A DNA stretch of 7,559 bases from NCBI GenBank assembly GCA_041629655.1, contig JBFKMV010000216.1, positions 1-7,559 on the forward strand. Reading direction: 5' to 3'. Source of the stretch: JBFKMV01 sp041629655. Its GTDB lineage: Bacteria; Acidobacteriota; Polarisedimenticolia; Polarisedimenticolales; Polarisedimenticolaceae. A model generated the notes under the pieces. That model was not told the DNA's origin. It did not search any database and saw nothing but the letters and a program-made list of their open reading frames with translations. The position numbers and the translations under genes are program-made. Of the stretch, positions 4,591-7,559 are shown piece after piece; the first letter of the stretch is position 1, and every line of letters begins with the position of its first letter.

Positions 4591-7287
4591 CTACAACCCC
4601 GCCGTCCAGTCCAGGATCACCCGCAGCGGCTCGCTGGCGGTCTCGTCCCGGCTGACGACCAGGGCGCGCTCGTGGTCGAGCGTCACGTCGGCCGTCACGA
4701 CCTGGCCGTCGACACTGAACATCTCGCGCGGCGTGCCCAGCGCCAGGCGCCGATCCTGGACCTCCAGCGAGACCGCCATGACGCGGTTGTCGAGGTCCCA
4801 GTAGACGATCTCGCGGCCGTCGTCGCGCCAGTGCGGCGCGACGCCGCCGGCCGTGGAGACCTGCCAGCGCGCCCCGGCCTTGACGCCCCCCTGGTCCTCG
4901 AAGGCCTGGACGAACACCTCGAAGCGGCCCGAGTCGTCGGAGACGTAGGCGAGCCAGCGAGTGTCGGGCGAGAAGCGAGCCTCGACGTAGGTCGGTTCGC
5001 CGCCGATCAGGAGCTCGGCCGCTTTGCGCTCCAGCGAGTAGAGCCAGAGGTCCGGCGTTCCGGTGCCCGAGCCGATCGGCCAGTAAACGGCGTACCGGCC
5101 GTCGCGCGACCAATCGAACAGCACCTTGTCCTGCGGGTCCACCAGCACCAGCTCGGGCTCGCCCGAGCCGTCGGCGTTGCGGACGTAGAAGTCGAGGCTG
5201 CCCTTCTCCTGCGCGGCGTACATCAGCCGCTCGCCGTCGCTCGACCAGACCGGGTTGGCGTGCGCCGTCGATCCGTAGGCCAGCCGGGTCTTGACCCCGC
5301 GGACCAGGTCGAGGATCCAGATCTCCCCGTCGCCGTTGGGGCCGGGGATCGCCGCCGCGGCGCGCCTCGCGTCCGGGGCGAGCCGGACTTCGAAGTAGGG
5401 CGCGGGTTCCAGGCCGCTCGGGGTGGCGTTCCCGTTGCGGTCGTACCACGCCAGCGCCGCGGGTAGGAATGCCTGACCGCCGGCATAGACCAGCGTCCCC
5501 CCGGTCGAGACCGTGAAGGCGCCGTGCCCGGTGGCGCGGTTGCGCAGCACGCCGCTGGCGATGACGGTCGCCTCGCCCGTCACCTTGCGCGCGCGCGCGT
5601 CGAACGGGATCGCGACCAGGTTCTCCCCGCGCACCAGGACCAGGTAACCGGGCGGCGCGTAGGCCACGCTGGAGCCGTCGGAGAGCAGGCGCGTCGGCGC
5701 CTCGTCACCCGACAGCGAACCCAGGTAGATCCCGCCGTGCTGCTCCATCGAGCGCAGGTCGTTGGTCCAGAACAGGAACAGGAAGTGCTCGCCGTCGGGC
5801 AGGAACACCGGCCAGCGGTGGCTGGCGTCGGTGACGTCGGGATCGGGCGTGGTGATCTGGCGCGGTGCGGCGCCGGCTGCATCGATCAGGTGGATGCCGG
5901 CGTTCGAGTTCGGCACGTAGATCAGCTGCCCGGCCGCGTTCCAGGAGCCGCCGCGCGGGTTCGCGGTGCCGTCGCCTCCGATCGTCTCCACGCGCCCGCT
6001 GGCGACCTCGATGCGCTTGAGCTTGCCGCCCTGGAAGAACCCGACGTGCCGGCTGTCCGGCGACCAGAACGCATACTGTGCGCCCTCGGTGCCAGAGAGC
6101 GGGCGCGCTTCGAAGTCGTCGAGCGGCCGCAGCCACAGCCGGACCTTGCCGCTCTGCTCCCCGACCCCGAAGGCCACGAACCGGCCGTCCGGCGAGATGA
6201 CCGGCGGCGAGGCCGCGTCGTCGCCGTACTCGGTAGCGCCGCTCACGGGGATCATCAGCCGGCGGGAGGCGGCTTCTCCCGTCCCGGCCTCGCCCGCGCC
6301 GCGCAGCCCGAAGACCAGCGCCGCCAGCACCGCGACTGCCGACACGGCCCAGGGCAGCCAGCGCAGCGGGCCGGACCGCTCCGCTGCCGCGGCGCCGGCG
6401 GGGGCGAGCCCCAGGAACTCTCCGCGCGGATCCTCGATAGCCTGCTCCAGCTCCAGCCGCAGGTCGCCCGCGTCCTGGAGGCGCTTGACGGGATCGCGCG
6501 TCAGGCAGCGCCGGAGCGCGAGCCGCACCATCGGCGGCGTGTCCGCGGGCAGCGCCGACCAGTCGGGGTCCTTGCGCAGGATCGCGGCCAGCGAGTCCGA
6601 CACCGTCTCGCCGGCGAACAACCTCACACCCGTCAGACACTCGTAGAGCAGGCCGCCGAACGACCACAGGTCGGCGCGGCGGTCGACGGGCTTGCCGCGC
6701 GCCTGCTCCGGCGACATGTAGGCCGCGGTGCCGAGGATCATCCCCGACACCGACCCCGCCGAGGTCATCGTCGGCGACATCGACACGCTGCCTGACGTCG
6801 ACGCGGCGTCGGGCTCGACCGCCTTGGCCAGGCCGAAGTCGAGCACCTTGGCGCGCCCGTCCCGGGTCAGCACGACGTTGGCCGGCTTGAGGTCGCGGTG
6901 CACGACGCCGTGCGCGTGCGCCGCCTCCAGCGCCGAGGCGATCTGGACGCCGACCCGCAGCGCCTCGTCCACCGCGAGCCGCCCGCGCTCGAGCCGCGCC
7001 GCCAGGTCCTCCCCCTCCACCAGCTCCATCGCCAGGAACCGGACCCCCTCCGCCTCGTGCAGCCCGTGCACGGTGGCGATGTTGGGATGGTTCAGCGACG
7101 CCAGCAGCCGCGCCTCGCGCTCGAACCGCGCCAGCCGCTCGGGGTCCTGCGAGAACACCTCGGGCAGCACCTTGATCGCCACCTCGCGCCCCAGCGAGGT
7201 GTCCACCCCCTTCCACACCACCCCCATCCCGCCCTCGCCGAGCTTGGCGACGATCCGGTAGTGCAGCAAGGTCTGGCCGGGTTGCAT
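4591..7287 (-). CDS. Membrane-anchored Hanks-type Ser/Thr kinase with C-terminal TolB/WD40-like propeller
   Basis: From the ATG at 7287 the protein has 898 residues. A full kinase domain (about 10-280) shows GEGGMG (17-22), VAIK lysine 39, HRDLKPAN (130-137), DFG (150-152), SPEQ (192-195) and DLWSFG (206-211). One transmembrane helix follows (about 309-328, LPWAVSAVAVLAALVFGL). The remainder, about 340-898, is a chain of PD40/WD40-like blades: ISPDGRFVAFG (364), WSPDSRHVGFF (408), WSSDGERLMYA (681), WSRDGRYAVYW (726), FSPDTRWLAYV (772) and WRDDGREIVYW (820). With one helix, the kinase should face the cytoplasm and the propeller the periplasm or exterior, as a sensor. All catalytic residues are present. 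A TTG start 14 codons further upstream is possible, but the ATG agrees better with the family start MxxGQTLxHYRI. The Shine-Dalgarno is poor (GAGG, 13 nt away). Ligand and substrates are unknown. Confidence 0.93.
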   Translation of the reverse strand: MQPGQTLLHYRIVAKLGEGGMGVVWKGVDTSLGREVAIKVLPEVFSQDPERLARFEREARLLASLNHPNIATVHGLHEAEGVRFLAMELVEGEDLAARLERGRLAVDEALRVGVQIASALEAAHAHGVVHRDLKPANVVLTRDGRAKVLDFGLAKAVEPDAASTSGSVSMSPTMTSAGSVSGMILGTAAYMSPEQARGKPVDRRADLWSFGGLLYECLTGVRLFAGETVSDSLAAILRKDPDWSALPADTPPMVRLALRRCLTRDPVKRLQDAGDLRLELEQAIEDPRGEFLGLAPAGAAAAERSGPLRWLPWAVSAVAVLAALVFGLRGAGEAGTGEAASRRLMIPVSGATEYGDDAASPPVISPDGRFVAFGVGEQSGKVRLWLRPLDDFEARPLSGTEGAQYAFWSPDSRHVGFFQGGKLKRIEVASGRVETIGGDGTANPRGGSWNAAGQLIYVPNSNAGIHLIDAAGAAPRQITTPDPDVTDASHRWPVFLPDGEHFLFLFWTNDLRSMEQHGGIYLGSLSGDEAPTRLLSDGSSVAYAPPGYLVLVRGENLVAIPFDARARKVTGEATVIASGVLRNRATGHGAFTVSTGGTLVYAGGQAFLPAALAWYDRNGNATPSGLEPAPYFEVRLAPDARRAAAAIPGPNGDGEIWILDLVRGVKTRLAYGSTAHANPVWSSDGERLMYAAQEKGSLDFYVRNADGSGEPELVLVDPQDKVLFDWSRDGRYAVYWPIGSGTGTPDLWLYSLERKAAELLIGGEPTYVEARFSPDTRWLAYVSDDSGRFEVFVQAFEDQGGVKAGARWQVSTAGGVAPHWRDDGREIVYWDLDNRVMAVSLEVQDRRLALGTPREMFSVDGQVVTADVTLDHERALVVSRDETASEPLRVILDWTAGL
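6701..6740 (-). repeat. Copy 2 of the 40-bp segment shared by the two kinase genes
   Basis: It is identical to 3013-3052 except for one base and encodes the same ILGTAAYMSPEQA stretch of the propeller kinase. A second shared run, the plus-strand GACGTTGGCCGGCTTGAGGT and the four bases after it (HRDLKPANV region), also occurs in both genes. Confidence 0.6.
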
Positions 7288-7294
7288 CGAGCGG

Positions 7295-7300
7295 ATTGTA
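7295..7300 (-). promoter_or_regulatory. -10-like TACAAT just upstream of the propeller-kinase ATG
   Basis: TACAAT on the minus strand ends 7 bp before the ATG at 7287, the distance expected if transcription began at or next to the start codon (leaderless mRNA). This would explain the poor Shine-Dalgarno. I do not find a convincing -35 at 16-18 bp. If translation starts at the upstream TTG this sequence is coding and the idea falls. Confidence 0.25.
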
Positions 7301-7389
7301 CCTCTGGCAGTGCTCCTCGCGGACGGCAATGTGTCGACCGGCTTACCGAAAAGGGCAAGTTTTCAACCTAATTCTCGGCTGTATCCCTC

Positions 7390-7418
7390 GCGGGCATTTT
7401 GCATGATAAAGTGCCCGC
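7390..7418. repeat. 11-bp hairpin directly in front of the ATPase start codon
   Basis: GCGGGCATTTT (7390-7400) pairs with AAAGTGCCCGC (7408-7418) around the loop GCATGAT. Seven outer pairs are perfect, one is T-G (wobble in RNA) and three A-T pairs follow. It ends one base before the ATG at 7420. It can act as an operator in the divergent promoter region or, if transcribed, as a hairpin at the translation start. No Shine-Dalgarno is visible, so the hairpin occupies the place where one would be. Confidence 0.6.
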
Positions 7419-7419
7419 A

Positions 7420-7559
7420 ATGTATACACGACTTGCGGAACCCCCCGACCACCCGTTCTTCCTGTTCGGTCCCCGGGCCACGGGAAAGACGACCTGGCTA
7501 CGGCAGCATCTCGGCGAGGCGCTCTGGTTCAACCTGCTCCTCGAGGACGATTACCTGCC
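7420..7559 (+). CDS. AAA_14/DUF4143-type ATPase, N-terminal fragment
   Basis: The first 46 codons are in the window and the gene runs off the right edge. It begins MYTRLAEPPDHPFFLFGPRA and continues with a Walker A P-loop, GPRATGKT (17-24), then TWLRQHL (25-31) and ALWFNLLLEDDYL (34-46). This start, P-loop position and following W-x-x-LL segment fit the family of ATPases with an AAA_14 core and C-terminal DUF4143, present in many bacterial and archaeal genomes with no settled function. The ATG is chosen because the family usually begins M-Y-x-R a few residues before the P-loop. No ribosome binding site is visible; an inverted repeat ends one base before the start codon. The gene diverges from the propeller kinase across 132 bp. 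Walker B, sensor motifs and the C-terminal domain lie outside the window. Confidence 0.8.
   Translation, partial: MYTRLAEPPDHPFFLFGPRATGKTTWLRQHLGEALWFNLLLEDDYL

Noticed and set aside
4558..5466. A 302-codon open frame on the plus strand opposite the propeller C-terminus
   Set aside because: It is antisense to repeated PD40 blades and has shadow composition.
5587..5600. A GCGC-rich simple run within the propeller kinase
   Set aside because: It encodes the ordinary residues DARARK in frame; GC-rich codon use explains it.
5524..6795. A 423-codon open frame on the plus strand opposite the propeller kinase
   Set aside because: It has the same Arg/Gln/His-rich shadow composition and no domain signature, while the opposite strand has clear kinase and propeller blades.
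1..7559. CRISPR array, tRNA, rRNA, insertion sequence ends or attachment sites
   Set aside because: I saw no regularly spaced direct repeats outside coding sequence, no tRNA-like cloverleaf or conserved rRNA sequence, and no transposase or terminal repeats.

Overview
The window is GC-rich DNA (by eye about two thirds G+C) from a bacterium with a large set of eukaryote-like (Hanks-type) serine/threonine kinases. The kinase architectures (Pkn-type kinase joined to a TolB/WD40-like propeller, or to a FlgO/TolB-like plus TPR module), the GIN-domain lipoprotein and the exported prenyltransferase-like repeat protein resemble Acidobacteriota, Gemmatimonadota or a neighbouring uncultured high-GC phylum. 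No rRNA or lineage marker is present, so this placement is an inference.

Layout. Five genes lie on the minus strand and one starts on the plus strand at the right edge. Reading the minus strand from right to left: a membrane-anchored Ser/Thr kinase with an extracytoplasmic beta-propeller (4591-7287); a short predicted lipoprotein with a GIN/DUF2807 beta-helix (3676-4443); a soluble Ser/Thr kinase with a FlgO/TolB-like domain and TPR repeats (1284-3590); a membrane protein joining DUF4395 to a rhodanese domain (493-1251), only 32 bp behind the kinase and probably co-transcribed with it; a 317-bp gene-free stretch; and the N-terminus of an exported protein with a squalene-cyclase/prenyltransferase-like repeat, cut by the left edge. 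On the plus strand, diverging from the propeller kinase, an AAA_14/DUF4143-type ATPase begins at 7420 and runs off the right edge.

How the genes may work together. Two signalling kinases flank a surface lipoprotein, and the second kinase is followed closely by a rhodanese membrane protein. A shared envelope or stress signalling role is possible but is not shown by the sequence. Three of the four longer gaps hold a perfect or near-perfect inverted repeat (305-328, 3645-3669, 7390-7418). None is followed by a clear T-tract, so they look at least as much like operators or RNA regulatory hairpins as like terminators. I found no mobile element, CRISPR array, tRNA or rRNA. Most of the window is recognisable family content; the least explained parts are the inverted repeats next to start sites and the role of the GIN lipoprotein between the kinases.
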